A stretch of 64,000 bases of DNA, from positions 1 to 64,000 of the forward strand of contig JBARWC010000051.1 of NCBI GenBank assembly GCA_049646585.1. The letters run 5' to 3'. Positions 33,309 through 42,948 of the stretch are shown here, piece after piece. The notes under the pieces are model-generated. The model had not been told where the DNA came from, did no database searches, and saw only the letters and a list, made by a program, of their open reading frames with translations. Made by a program: the position numbers and the translations under genes. Each line of letters begins with the position of its first letter. Positions within the stretch are counted from its first letter, which is position 1. The stretch comes from G025836975 sp049646585. Its GTDB lineage: Bacteria; Pseudomonadota; Gammaproteobacteria; Burkholderiales; Burkholderiaceae_B.

Positions 33309-35363
33309 ATGCATAAGCCCAAACTTCCCGGAGCCTTTCCCATGAGCCATTCCTTGAGTTTCTCCCTGCGTATGCCTGTTTTGGCTTTCATGCTGGCGAT
33401 GGCCTGGCAGGGAGCCCAGGCGCAACAGGTCGAGCAGGACCGGATCGAATCCTTGCGGCTGTCTTCCGGCGGCGTGGCCGAAGTGCATAGGCGCATATGG
33501 GCGGAAGATGCCTCGGGCGTGCGCCTGGTGGTGCCCGTGGCGCAACTGGACGATCTGCTCAAGAGCCTGGTGGTGCGCGATCCCAACGGCAAAGTCACCA
33601 GCATCGTGATGGATGGGCTGTCCCCCTTGCACGAAACCCTGGAAGACCTGCCCTTCAGCCTGGAAGACATGCAGTCGCCTGCAAGCCTGGCGGCGCGCTT
33701 ACAGGGGGCGAGGGTGCGCGCCGCATCGGGCGGGCGTACCGTCGAAGGAGCGATTCTGGGCGTGGCGCAAGCTGCGGGCGCGTCCGCGAATGAGAGCAAG
33801 GCCGCGCCGCTACTGTCGGTGTTGGCCGCGGACGGCCGTGTACAGACTTTACGCCTGGGCAATGACAGCGTGCTGGATGTGCTGGACGAGGATGTGCGCG
33901 CCCAATTGCAGGCCGCGCTTGACGTAAGCCGTCAGCATAGGAACGAGTCGATCCGCAGCGTGACGATATCCTTGGACGGCAAGGGAAAGCGATATATCGA
34001 TCTTAGCTATGTCATTGCCGCGCCGGTCTGGAAAAGCGCCTATCGTTTGGTGATGGAGACGCCGGATAAAGCCAGGCTGCAAGCGTGGGCCGTGCTGGAG
34101 AACGCCAGTGGAAAAGACTGGAAGAATGTCGCCGTAACGCTGACGTCGGGCGCCCCCGTCATGCTGTCGCAGCGCTTGCTGCAGCGTTATTGGAATGAAC
34201 GGCCCGAACTTCCCGTGGCCGTGGGCGCCGCCCAGGCGCCGCGAGCGGATACGCATGCCGAGACGCAGGCCAGGGAGCATGCCGTGGCTCAGATGCAGAT
34301 GGCGAAAAGCCGCAAGGAAGGGCGTATGGCTGCCATGCCGGCCCCCGCGTTCGCCGAAGTGGCCAGCGCCTATGGCGGCGCCGCGGCCGACAGTCCGGTG
34401 CTTGCCCAGGCAGCGACGCAAGAGGGCCGGACCAGCGTCAGCTATGCATTGCCGGTTCCGGTTTCCGTCGCTGCGGGCCAGACCTTGTCGGTGCCCTTCG
34501 TGGATGCCAGCCTGAAGGCGGAGCAAGTCTCGGTGTTTCAGGCGGATCGCAAATCGGTGTATCCGGTTGCGGGCGTCTGGCTTGAAAACAGCACCAAGGG
34601 CAGCCTCCCGCCCGGCATCCTGACGGTCTATGACCAGACGTCGGGCCATATCGGCGACGCCCAGCTTACTGGCTTACCCGCCGGAGAATCCCGCCTGGTG
34701 TATTTTGCCGAGGACCGCAAGGTCGAGGTGCGCGCCGACACCAAGCCGCAAGAGCGCGTGTCCGAAGTAAAGATCAGCCAGGGCGTGCTGCACATTACCC
34801 GCCAGTTGCTTCAGGAAACCACGTATACGATCAAGGGGGCGGCGGATGCCCCGCGCACCGTCCTCATCGAGCAAGCTCGGCGGCAGGGCTGGGAGCTGAA
34901 ATCCGAGGCACTGGCCGGCACGACGGCCAAGCATTACCGCCTCAAGGCACGGGTGCCCGCCGCGGGCACGGCGCAGGTCAAGGCGCTGTCGCAGCGCAGC
35001 GAACAGCAGGCCATGCAGCTATTGGATGCCGATGCCGATAGGCTGCTGTATTGGGCCGGGGCGGCGTCGGATGCGCGGACCGCGCAGCGGCTGACGGCGC
35101 TGGCCGACCTCAGGCGGCAACTGGCTCAGGCGCAGCAGCGCGAGGCCGCGTTGACGAATGACAAGGAGAGCATCGCCGCCAACCAGGCGCGCATCCGCGA
35201 AAATCTGTCTTCCGTACCCGCCGAGAGCACGCTGGGTCAACGCTATTTGCAGTTGCTGGCACAGGAAGAAGACAAGATCGCGGCTGTCGAGCAGGAAGTC
35301 GAGAAGGCTCGCAAGCAGACCATGGAGCGCCGCAAGGCGCTGGAGGCCGCGCTGGCCGTTTGA
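33309..35363 (+). CDS. DUF4139 domain-containing exported protein
   Basis: 684 residues. A signal peptide ends at WQGAQAQ. The body is beta-rich with the DUF4139 region from about residue 200 (KRYIDLSYVIAAPVWKSAYRLV, then NASGKDWKNVAVTLTSGAPV), and the C-terminal 110 residues form a coiled coil (LADLRRQLAQAQQREAALTNDKESI). Proteins of this family are periplasmic or outer-membrane associated with no assigned function. Confidence 0.8.
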   Translation: MHKPKLPGAFPMSHSLSFSLRMPVLAFMLAMAWQGAQAQQVEQDRIESLRLSSGGVAEVHRRIWAEDASGVRLVVPVAQLDDLLKSLVVRDPNGKVTSIVMDGLSPLHETLEDLPFSLEDMQSPASLAARLQGARVRAASGGRTVEGAILGVAQAAGASANESKAAPLLSVLAADGRVQTLRLGNDSVLDVLDEDVRAQLQAALDVSRQHRNESIRSVTISLDGKGKRYIDLSYVIAAPVWKSAYRLVMETPDKARLQAWAVLENASGKDWKNVAVTLTSGAPVMLSQRLLQRYWNERPELPVAVGAAQAPRADTHAETQAREHAVAQMQMAKSRKEGRMAAMPAPAFAEVASAYGGAAADSPVLAQAATQEGRTSVSYALPVPVSVAAGQTLSVPFVDASLKAEQVSVFQADRKSVYPVAGVWLENSTKGSLPPGILTVYDQTSGHIGDAQLTGLPAGESRLVYFAEDRKVEVRADTKPQERVSEVKISQGVLHITRQLLQETTYTIKGAADAPRTVLIEQARRQGWELKSEALAGTTAKHYRLKARVPAAGTAQVKALSQRSEQQAMQLLDADADRLLYWAGAASDARTAQRLTALADLRRQLAQAQQREAALTNDKESIAANQARIRENLSSVPAESTLGQRYLQLLAQEEDKIAAVEQEVEKARKQTMERRKALEAALAV

Positions 35364-35374
35364 CGGCCGGTATC

Positions 35375-36106
35375 CTAAAAAGCCCTATGCACTCTTGTGC
35401 CCTGATGCACCCCCATCATTGCGCGTGACAAGCGGTTTGCCGCCGAGAGAACGGTCTCTTTATGCTCTAGAAGCACCTCTTCAGTGAGCCGCGATAAGGG
35501 ACCCGATATGCAGATCGCGCCCAGCAAGGCCCAGTTCACGCTGTATACGGGGGCGGAGATGCTGGAGACTTCCGGATCCCGCTCGCCCAGCGAAATCATA
35601 TAGCCGGCCCTGCGTATTGAATCGTAGGGTTCTCCGGCTTCCCCGGTAAAGGCCAGAATGACTCTGCCGGGGCCGCCCAGGTTCAATGGAAGCCCGGCGC
35701 CGACCCTGACGTGGTGCCGTATGGATTTGGGGCCTTCCACACGCACGACGCAGATCCGCTGATTTCCTTCTCGTACATAGAACGTAGCGCTTTCGCCGGT
35801 GATGGTGGACAGCTCTCTTAGCACCGGCTCCACGATTTCGTGCACATTGAAAGTGGCTTGATAGCAAGCGCCTAGCCAGCCTGCGGAGCGGGCCAGCCGC
35901 CAGTTTCCGTCAGCTCGCTGTGCAAGATAGTCGTCCATCGCCAAGGTTCGCGCCAGGCGTAGTACGGTTGATCGGTGATACCCCGTTCGGCGGCTCAGCT
36001 CCGCCAGTGACAAGTGCGCATCGTCTATGCCGAATGCTTGCAGGATGCGCATTGCGCGCCTTACGGCGACGACGCCTTCGACTTCGGAATCGGTTGTTTC
36101 GCTCAC
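35375..36106 (-). CDS. IclR-family transcriptional regulator
   Basis: 243 residues from a GTG at 36106, which has AGAGGAAG upstream; a start 9 codons earlier is possible. Winged helix (LSLAELSRRTGYHRSTVLRLARTL) then IclR effector domain (HHVRVGAGLPLNLGGPGRVILAF). It is divergent from the RraA/dehydrogenase/Bug locus and probably regulates it. GAACATGTTC, a perfect 10-bp palindrome at 36128-36137, is a candidate operator in the intergenic region. Confidence 0.88.
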   Translation of the reverse strand: MSETTDSEVEGVVAVRRAMRILQAFGIDDAHLSLAELSRRTGYHRSTVLRLARTLAMDDYLAQRADGNWRLARSAGWLGACYQATFNVHEIVEPVLRELSTITGESATFYVREGNQRICVVRVEGPKSIRHHVRVGAGLPLNLGGPGRVILAFTGEAGEPYDSIRRAGYMISLGERDPEVSSISAPVYSVNWALLGAICISGPLSRLTEEVLLEHKETVLSAANRLSRAMMGVHQGTRVHRAF

Positions 36107-36127
36107 TAGACTTCCTCTCTTTATGTG

Positions 36128-36137
36128 GAACATGTTC
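36128..36137. promoter_or_regulatory. Palindrome GAACATGTTC, candidate IclR operator
   Basis: Perfect 10-bp palindrome between the divergent IclR and RraA genes, 22 nt upstream of the regulator start. Function inferred from position alone. Confidence 0.3.
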
Positions 36138-36253
36138 TGCTATGTGATACGCCATTGTAAACCGTGAAACAAGCTCGGACAATGCTGCTCAATAAGACCA
36201 AGAAAAGCGCATATCCGAACCCCACATTTTCTAGAGACAGGAAGGACCATACG

Positions 36254-36937
36254 ATGAGCACACCAGACATAATCAAGGATTTTCAACGAGTTCCGGCCGA
36301 CATCATTAGCCGGGCCGCCTCGCTGCAACCCGCAATTCTCGCGGATGTCGCCGGCAGAAGGGGCGCACTCCACGGCCGTATCCGACCATTGCACCCAAGC
36401 ATGAAGCTATGCGGTCCGGCGTTCACCGTCGAGGTCCGCCCTGGGGACAACTTGATGATTCATGCCGCGATTTCCCTTGCTCAGCCTGGTGATGTTCTTG
36501 TCATCGATGGCAAGGCCGATCTGAGCTCCGCGCTGATGGGAACCATCATGATGACCGCCTGCCGGAAACGTGGAATTGCGGGTGTGGTCATCGATGGCGC
36601 GGCACGCGACAGTCTTGAAATCATTGAAATGAACTACCCGGTATTTGCGGCTGGAACGAATCCCAACGGACCAACCAAGAATATCGGCGGCCGTATCGGG
36701 CACCCCGTTAGTGTCGGAGGGGTAACGGTTAAACCCGGCGACTTTGTGATTGGAGACAACGACGGCATTGTCGTGGTCGAACGTGAAAAAATCGAAGGCC
36801 TGCTTCCCGCCGCAGAGAAGAAAGTAAAAGACGAAGCAGCACGCATCGCGGCGATCAACGCCGGCGACACCGAAGCTAAATGGCTGCCTGCCGCATTGAT
36901 CGCCGCCGGCGTCCTCAAGGCCGGAGAGCAATTGTGA
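36254..36937 (+). CDS. RraA-family protein (HMG/CHA aldolase or oxaloacetate decarboxylase type)
   Basis: 227 residues from the ATG at 36254 with AGGAAGGA upstream. Family features: QPAILADVAGRRGALHGRIRPLHP, the GAARDS active-site loop near residue 117, and GDFVIGDNDGIVVVE near 170. Members are class II pyruvate aldolases/decarboxylases such as 4-carboxy-4-hydroxy-2-oxoadipate aldolase, distinct from the RNase E inhibitor RraA. The adjacent dehydrogenase and Bug genes point to organic-acid catabolism. Confidence 0.88.
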   Translation: MSTPDIIKDFQRVPADIISRAASLQPAILADVAGRRGALHGRIRPLHPSMKLCGPAFTVEVRPGDNLMIHAAISLAQPGDVLVIDGKADLSSALMGTIMMTACRKRGIAGVVIDGAARDSLEIIEMNYPVFAAGTNPNGPTKNIGGRIGHPVSVGGVTVKPGDFVIGDNDGIVVVEREKIEGLLPAAEKKVKDEAARIAAINAGDTEAKWLPAALIAAGVLKAGEQL

Positions 36938-37875
36938 GTTCCGCTACGTCAGGCCAAGGCAAGCCTGTGGTCTTGGTTACGGCCGCTGATCTTGCCCCCG
37001 AAGCCCTTGCGCTGCTGCATGATTATCAAGTGGCCTATGCGGGAAAGACCCCCACAGAGCAGGGCATCATCGAGCTATGCCGTGAACTGAACCCCGTTGC
37101 GATCATCGTGCGCTACAGCAAAGTGGGCGCCGCCGCCATGGATGCCGCGCCTTCTCTCAAGGTGATTTCCAAACATGGCAGCGGCACGGACACCATAGAC
37201 AAGGTGGCGGCCAAGGAGCGAGGCATAGAAGTGGTGGCAGCCTTGGGTGTCAATGCAGCGGCGGTTGCCGAGCATGCGCTTGCCCTGCTGCTGGCTTGTG
37301 CGAAATCCGTAACCGGGCTCAATACGCGCATGCATGCCGGGCATTGGGACAAAGCCACGCACAAAAGCATGGAGCTTAACGGCAAAACCCTGGGCCTGAT
37401 CGGCTTGGGCGCAATCGGCGCACGGCTGGCCAGGATGGCGCATGCAATGGAGATGCGGGTCATTGGCTTTGATCCGTTTGCCACTTCCGCTCCCGACTAC
37501 ATAGAGCGAGTATCCCTGGAAGCCATATGGAAGGAAGCGGACGTCGTGTCGTTGCACTGTCCGCTTACCGACGAGAATCGCGGCCTGATCAACGATGCGG
37601 TGCTTGCGCAATGTAAGCCGGGCCTGATTCTGGTGAATACGGCGCGGGGCGGCTTGATCGATGAGGCGGCGCTGCTCAAAGCGCTGCACACCGGGCAAGT
37701 TGCGGCAGCGGGCCTGGACAGTTTCGCAAGCGAGCCCATTGCCGCCGATCACCCTTTCCTGGGCGAAGAGAACCTCATCCTGAGCCCGCATATCGGCGGG
37801 GTGACAACAGCGGCATACGTGAACATGGGCGTTGCCGCGGTCAACAACTCGCTTGCGGTGTTAAGCAAGAACTGA
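36934..37875 (+). CDS. D-isomer-specific 2-hydroxyacid dehydrogenase
   Basis: 313 residues from a GTG at 36934 that overlaps the RraA stop, with GGAGAG upstream. NAD-binding motif GLIGLGAIGARLARM near residue 150; catalytic Arg in NTARGGLID, and His in LSPHIGGV near 290. Reduces a 2-oxoacid or oxidises a D-2-hydroxyacid. Translationally coupled to the RraA gene, so the two act in one pathway. Confidence 0.9.
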   Translation: MSSATSGQGKPVVLVTAADLAPEALALLHDYQVAYAGKTPTEQGIIELCRELNPVAIIVRYSKVGAAAMDAAPSLKVISKHGSGTDTIDKVAAKERGIEVVAALGVNAAAVAEHALALLLACAKSVTGLNTRMHAGHWDKATHKSMELNGKTLGLIGLGAIGARLARMAHAMEMRVIGFDPFATSAPDYIERVSLEAIWKEADVVSLHCPLTDENRGLINDAVLAQCKPGLILVNTARGGLIDEAALLKALHTGQVAAAGLDSFASEPIAADHPFLGEENLILSPHIGGVTTAAYVNMGVAAVNNSLAVLSKN

Positions 37876-38025
37876 AGCACGGAAGGGCTGGTCGCCCTGC
37901 CTATATTTTTGGTAGATATTTTGTTGTACATGGCAGTCTATGTTTTACCCTGTGAAACACAGATGCGCCAAATGAAATAAGTAAATAGAGTAGCAATCAC
38001 GCAAACAATCAGGAGGAGAACTCAA

Positions 38026-39015
38026 ATGGTTTCATTTCGTACATTGGTCGCAGGCTGCGGTGTCATGGCCTTGCTCATGGGCTGGGCTGGGCCGGCCAGC
38101 GCGGCGGCGGACAACTATCCGCAGCGTCCCGTTAAACTCATTATCCCGTTCCCGCCGGGTGGCGGCACGGATATGTTCGGCCGGGTCGTCGCTGAAAAAC
38201 TGACGGAGAAGTTCGGCTGGAATGTGGTTGTGGAAAACAAGCCTGGCGCAGGCGGCAATATCGGCGTGGGTGCCGCGGTCAAGTCCGCGGCTGACGGCTA
38301 CACCATCGTGCTGGGGCAAACCAGCAACCTGGCCATCAACCCGACCCTTTATCAAAACCTGCCCTACGACCCCCTGAAGGATCTTGCCCCTATCGTCTTG
38401 GTGGCGGAATCCCCCATCGTTCTGGCCGTTGGCGCAGATTCCAAGTACAAAAGCCTGTCGGATGTCGTGGCGGCTTCGAAAGCAAAACCCGGGAGCGTGT
38501 CGCTCGGGTTCTCCGGAAACGGCACGGTCTCTCATTTGGCCGGCGCGTTCATGCAAAGCGCGGGCGATATCAAGTTGATGATGGTGCCCTACAAGGGTGC
38601 CGCGTTTGCCATGACGGACTTGATGGGAAATCGTATTGACATGTATATGTCGTCGGTGCCGACGCTGCTCGGCTATATCGAAGACAAGAAGCTTCGTGCA
38701 TTGGGTGTCACGTCGTCCAAGCGGGTCGGCGTGCTGCCCGACGTTCCGGCTCTGGGGGAAGAAAAAGGCTTTACCGGCTACGAGGCCGTGACGTGGTTTG
38801 GCTTGTTGGCACCACGCGGAACGCCGGAATCCATCATCACCAAGATCAATACCTCAGTAAATCAAGTGCTGGCGGACAAAGCCGTGGTTAAAAAGCTGGA
38901 GTCCGAAGGCAGTATCGTGCTGGGCGGAACGCCTGCCCAGTTCAAGCAGCGCCTGGAATCGGATACCACCCTCTGGGCCAAGATCATCAAGGATGCGGGC
39001 GTCAAGCTGAATTAG
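38026..39015 (+). CDS. Bug-family periplasmic solute receptor
   Basis: 329 residues. Signal peptide ends at GPASAA; the mature protein begins NYPQRPVKLIIPFPPGGGTD and has VENKPGAGGNIGVG, both Bug hallmarks. It follows the dehydrogenase by 150 nt with AGGAGGAG before its ATG and closes the IclR-regulated locus. No TTT membrane genes are near. Confidence 0.92.
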   Translation: MVSFRTLVAGCGVMALLMGWAGPASAAADNYPQRPVKLIIPFPPGGGTDMFGRVVAEKLTEKFGWNVVVENKPGAGGNIGVGAAVKSAADGYTIVLGQTSNLAINPTLYQNLPYDPLKDLAPIVLVAESPIVLAVGADSKYKSLSDVVAASKAKPGSVSLGFSGNGTVSHLAGAFMQSAGDIKLMMVPYKGAAFAMTDLMGNRIDMYMSSVPTLLGYIEDKKLRALGVTSSKRVGVLPDVPALGEEKGFTGYEAVTWFGLLAPRGTPESIITKINTSVNQVLADKAVVKKLESEGSIVLGGTPAQFKQRLESDTTLWAKIIKDAGVKLN

Positions 39016-39070
39016 TCGTGACGTGTTCAGCCCGGCGCAGCGTTAAGGCGCCAGGGTGTAAAACGCAAGA

Positions 39071-39100
39071 AGGCCCAGACTTCGGTTTGGGCCTTTTTCT
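39071..39100 (+). terminator. Rho-independent terminator after Bug gene
   Basis: AGGCCCAGAC/GTTTGGGCCT stem (39071-39080, 39085-39094; one G-U pair) with a TTCG loop and TTTTTCTTT tail. Confidence 0.88.
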
Positions 39101-39294
39101 TTGTATCCATCGCATACAAAGAAAAAGAGAAAGGCCGGGGTGGGCATCAAGGGCTTGTGCTACGATCTTTGAAGGTTGAAAATTCTAGCCACCCCCTTTC
39201 GACAAGCCACGGAATCTGGCTTGATGTCGCCAGAAGCATATCCCTTTCGTGCTGTCGCGGCCTCTGAAGAGGGCGGGTAAAAGGGAGCTTGTGA

Positions 39295-39927
39295 ATGCGC
39301 AAAGAAACCCGGAGGCATGGCCGCCTCATTGCAGCCCTGGTCGCGGCCGCCCTAAGCTGCAGCTTCAATGCTTTTGCCGGCAGCGGGCATATCCCATCGG
39401 ACAAGGATGCATATCCGCCTGGCGTGACCGCAATCCCGGCGGTCGCCGCCCAGTGCTTTGCATGCCATGGCCCCAACGGGCAAGCGGTATACGATGACTG
39501 GCCCAGCCTGGCCGGCCAAAAGCAGGCGTATCTGCTGAAACAGCTCAAGGACTTCAAATCGGGTGCGCGCAAGCACCCGATGATGGCTCCTATCGTTGTG
39601 AACCTCAGCGACGCCGACATCAAGACCCTGGCCGCCTACATGAGCGCGCAGCCGCCCGCCCAACCCCGTTCGCAGCCCACTGATGTCGTCAAGCCGCCCG
39701 CCGCTGTCGCCTGCATGGCGTGCCACGACAATGCCGCAGTGCCCGACGCGCCTTTCCTATATGGACAAAGGCCCGTGTATCTGGCGGCGCAGATACACGC
39801 CTTCAAGACCGGCTCGCGCAACAATCCGACCATGCGGGCGATGGTCCAGGGGCTAAGCGATCAGGACATCGAAGTGCTGGCGCAGTATTTCAGTTCACTG
39901 GCCCCACTTGCGCCGGCCAAGAAATAA
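39295..39927 (+). CDS. Diheme c-type cytochrome
   Basis: 210 residues with a signal peptide (ending NAFAG) and two CxxCH haem sites: CFACH near residue 54 and CMACH near 140, in two similar cytochrome c553/c4-like halves (each followed by a YLLKQLKDFKSG- or YLAAQIHAFKTG-type helix). Periplasmic electron carrier. The next gene, 92 nt on, encodes an exported flavoprotein, so the cytochrome is probably its electron acceptor. Confidence 0.9.
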   Translation: MRKETRRHGRLIAALVAAALSCSFNAFAGSGHIPSDKDAYPPGVTAIPAVAAQCFACHGPNGQAVYDDWPSLAGQKQAYLLKQLKDFKSGARKHPMMAPIVVNLSDADIKTLAAYMSAQPPAQPRSQPTDVVKPPAAVACMACHDNAAVPDAPFLYGQRPVYLAAQIHAFKTGSRNNPTMRAMVQGLSDQDIEVLAQYFSSLAPLAPAKK

Positions 39928-40019
39928 GAGCCCCGTTCGCCTTCGAGCGACAGTCGATATTTCATGGCGCTCATCCGGGCGGATGCCGTCAGGCGGACAT
40001 GATGCATGAGGTACAAAGC

Positions 40020-41525
40020 ATGAAAAACACCCAGTTCATACGACGTTCATTTCTCAAGCTTGCCGGCCTTGCCGCTGCGGCGGCCACCGCACCCTTCCAG
40101 ATCGGCACGGCTCTGGCGAAAGCGGGCGCCGGCCAGACCTCGTCCACAGCCCGCCCCGCCGCACTGGCCGGCTTCAAGGGGGAGATCATCACGCGCGGCA
40201 ACCCGGGCTATCTGGGCTGGCTCTGGTCCATGTCCTGGTATCGCATCAAACCCAAGGACACCTTTCCGGCGATGTTTGCCCGCCCCGTCGACAAGGAAGA
40301 CGTTGTCCTGCTGATGGGCTACGCCAACAAGCAGGGCATACAAGTGGTGCCCCGCAGCTCGGGGCACAACATCTGCAACACCGTGCTGGTGCAGGACGCC
40401 ATCACGGTGGACATGGCGCTGTTCGACACCATCGAAGACATTGACGAAGCCAACAAGACGGTGTGGGCCGGCCCCGGCGTCCTGAGCGAGCCGCTGAACA
40501 AGAAAACCTATGCCAAGGGCCTGGCCTTTCCTTCGGCGCACACAGGGTTCGTGACCATCGGCGGCTATCTGCTAGGCGGCGGCATGGGCTGGAACATGCC
40601 CGCGTGGGGCATGGGCTGCGGTTCTGTCCTGGCCGCCGAGGTCGTACTGGCCGACGGTCGGATCGTCACCGTATCCGCCAAGGAGCACGCCGATCTGTAC
40701 TGGGCCATGCGCGGCGTGGGCCCGGGCTTCTTCGGGATAGTCCTGCGCTACGAGCTGCAGCTTCATCAGGCGCCCAAGATCGTGAAGAACACCTATTTCT
40801 TCACGCTGGACTCCCTGGACAAGGCAGTGCCCGAGTTTCTCAAACTGCTGCCCGCCAGCGACAATCGATCTGAAGTGCTGGGCGCCCTGGGCCGCTTCAA
40901 TCCGCCCGGAACACCGCCCGATAAACAGGCATGGCACTGGGCCGTCAACATCTTTTCCTATGGCGCGACCGAAGCCGACGCGCAGGAATCCGCCAAAGTC
41001 TTCACCGAAAGCGACGTGGGCAAGCTGGCCGTCTCCAACCCCGTCAAGAACCAGCCCCTGGACTATCTGGACCTGTACAGCCAGCTTTCCACCGACTTTT
41101 ACAGCGAATACCGGACCAGCGAAATCGCGCTGTTCACCGACACGCCGGACAAGGTCCTGCGGATACTGGGCAAGAAGCTGGAGGCCAAGGTACTGGACCC
41201 GCGCTCCTTCGGCTTCTCGGTGTTGGGCTGCAACCCTACCGTGCCCGAACCCTGCAGCTTCACCTACAAGGCCGACCACTACGTGTCCTGGTACCTGATA
41301 GGCACAAGCAACGAAGACGTCCGGAAGAACTACGCCTTGATGGACGAGCTATACGCAGACCTCAAGCCCTTCATCAAAGGCTATTACATCAACGAGATCG
41401 ATTTCACGCATTTCCCGCATATGGCCCAGGAATGCTTCTCTGACGAGAAGTGGGCGAAACTGCAAGCCGTACACGAAAAGTACGATCCGAAAAAGCGTTT
41501 CGCTTCCTACTTGAATGCGCAGTAA
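40020..41525 (+). CDS. Tat-exported FAD-linked oxidase (PCMH/berberine-bridge type)
   Basis: 501 residues from the ATG at 40020 with GAGG upstream; the frame is open further 5' but inside the cytochrome gene. A Tat signal (IRRSFLKLAGLAAAAA) starts the protein. The FAD-binding PCMH domain has PRSSGHNICN, whose His could carry FAD covalently, and GGYLLGGGMGW; the C-terminus YDPKKRFASYLN is the berberine-bridge-like end. Probably oxidises an organic alcohol or acid in the periplasm, passing electrons to the cytochrome upstream. Confidence 0.85.
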   Translation: MKNTQFIRRSFLKLAGLAAAAATAPFQIGTALAKAGAGQTSSTARPAALAGFKGEIITRGNPGYLGWLWSMSWYRIKPKDTFPAMFARPVDKEDVVLLMGYANKQGIQVVPRSSGHNICNTVLVQDAITVDMALFDTIEDIDEANKTVWAGPGVLSEPLNKKTYAKGLAFPSAHTGFVTIGGYLLGGGMGWNMPAWGMGCGSVLAAEVVLADGRIVTVSAKEHADLYWAMRGVGPGFFGIVLRYELQLHQAPKIVKNTYFFTLDSLDKAVPEFLKLLPASDNRSEVLGALGRFNPPGTPPDKQAWHWAVNIFSYGATEADAQESAKVFTESDVGKLAVSNPVKNQPLDYLDLYSQLSTDFYSEYRTSEIALFTDTPDKVLRILGKKLEAKVLDPRSFGFSVLGCNPTVPEPCSFTYKADHYVSWYLIGTSNEDVRKNYALMDELYADLKPFIKGYYINEIDFTHFPHMAQECFSDEKWAKLQAVHEKYDPKKRFASYLNAQ

Positions 41526-41572
41526 CGGTTTTGCGGAAATGCAGGGCCTGTCGACACCGCGATCCTGAGATA

Positions 41573-42814
41573 TCAAGGATGAATGGTCGGAAGCTTTTTG
41601 GGGAAGTCGCGCTCGGTGTGCCAGTCCGGGCCGGGGCGGCCATCTATCATGTCCCAGTATATTTTGGGTAGAAGCGTCGTCTTGATCCACCAGTAGGTAC
41701 GACGCGGCACGCGCGGATCCGCCGGAAAGCTGGGTGCGATCTTGCCGCCGTAGAGGAACTCGGCCAACATCATCTTGCCTTTCGAGGTCGTGAGCGGGCA
41801 GGAGGCGTAGCCATCATAAATTTGTACCGGCTCTTTGCCATCGATGGTGGCGATGAGGTTGGACGCGACCACCCGTGATTGAGCGCGCACCGCCGCGGCG
41901 GTTTTACTGTTGGGGGTAGAGGTGCAATCGCCCAAGCCGAAGACATTGCCATAGTTGTCGTGGCGCAGTGTGCCGGCGTTCACCGCGACCCACCCCGCCT
42001 CGTTGGCAAGCGGGCTGGTTTTTATGAAATCCGGCGCCGACTGCGGCGGTGCGACGTGGATCATGTCGAAGTCGACGGTGCTTCTTTGTTTGTCGTCGCC
42101 GACTTCAAAGGTCGCTTTTTTATTCGGACCGTCGATCGCCACCAGATTGTGCTTGTATTCCGGCTTCGCGCCGTAGCTCGCCATTACCTGGTCCAGTGCT
42201 TCGGAATAAAACGGGACGCCGAACATGGCGTTGCCGGCCGTGCAAAAATGCATATCGGCGCTGATGCCGTTACGGCGGAAGTGATCGGCCGCCAAGTAGA
42301 GGATTTTCTGCGGCGCGCCTGCGCACTTGATGGGCGTGGCCGGATACGTGAACAGGGCTTTCCCGCCTCGAAAATTGCGGATGCATTCCCAGGTGTAGGG
42401 CGCCAGTTCAAAGCTGTAGTTGCTGGTGACACCGTTCTTGCCCAGTGTTTCTTGCAGCCCTTCGATTTTGTGCCAGTCGAGTTGAATGCCGGCGGCTACG
42501 ACCAGGAATTCGTAGCCGAGGGCGCTGCCATCTTCCAGCGTCACCTGATTCTGATCGGGTTCGAACGAGACAACGCGCTGTTTTATCCAATGGGCCTGGC
42601 GAGGCATGCAGTCGGCCTCGGCTCGTCGAGTGGCCTTGATGTCGTAGGCACCGCCGCCGACCAGTGTCCAGGCGGGCTGGTAATAGTGCGATTCGCTGGG
42701 TTCGACGATGGCAATGTCGAGTTCGGGCCGTTGCTTAAGCACCGCGCTGGCGACGGATAGCCCGCCCGCTCCGCCACCCACGATCACGATTTGATGTTTT
42801 GTTTGATGACCCAT
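41573..42814 (-). CDS. sqr: Sulfide:quinone oxidoreductase, type II-like
   Basis: 413 residues. Rossmann motif VGGGAGGLSVASAV at the N-terminus, then YYQPAWTLVGGGAY. Cysteines in PIKCAGAPQK (near residue 165) and YASCPLTTSKGKM (near 345) match the redox pair of mitochondrial-type SQR. It oxidises sulfide to persulfide and reduces quinone at the membrane surface. Divergent from a persulfide dioxygenase gene, the enzyme that acts next. Confidence 0.88.
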   Translation of the reverse strand: MGHQTKHQIVIVGGGAGGLSVASAVLKQRPELDIAIVEPSESHYYQPAWTLVGGGAYDIKATRRAEADCMPRQAHWIKQRVVSFEPDQNQVTLEDGSALGYEFLVVAAGIQLDWHKIEGLQETLGKNGVTSNYSFELAPYTWECIRNFRGGKALFTYPATPIKCAGAPQKILYLAADHFRRNGISADMHFCTAGNAMFGVPFYSEALDQVMASYGAKPEYKHNLVAIDGPNKKATFEVGDDKQRSTVDFDMIHVAPPQSAPDFIKTSPLANEAGWVAVNAGTLRHDNYGNVFGLGDCTSTPNSKTAAAVRAQSRVVASNLIATIDGKEPVQIYDGYASCPLTTSKGKMMLAEFLYGGKIAPSFPADPRVPRRTYWWIKTTLLPKIYWDMIDGRPGPDWHTERDFPKKLPTIHP

Positions 42815-42883
42815 ATCCGTCTCCGTGTTCGCCCGGCGCCTGCTTGCTTCCGAGTGCAGTGAACCTATAATTGCATTTTTCTA

Positions 42884-42905
42884 TAGCTAATTATATTATA
42901 AGCTA
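42884..42905. promoter_or_regulatory. AT-rich inverted repeat in the sqr / dioxygenase intergenic region
   Basis: TAGCT (42884-42888) and AGCTA (42901-42905) flank an AATTATATTATA core in a strikingly AT-rich intergenic region of a GC-rich genome. Sulfide-responsive ArsR-type repressors (BigR/SqrR/YgaV) bind AT-rich dyads in such places. No such regulator gene lies in the window, so the link is inference. Confidence 0.4.
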
Positions 42906-42948
42906 ATAACTAAAAAATCTATAAAAACATGCTTCCAAGGCGCGCGCG

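Noticed and set aside
32337..33632. A 431-codon minus-strand frame opposite the DMT transporter and DUF4139 gene
   Set aside because: It is antisense to two recognised genes and has a Gln/His/Arg-rich composition without domains.
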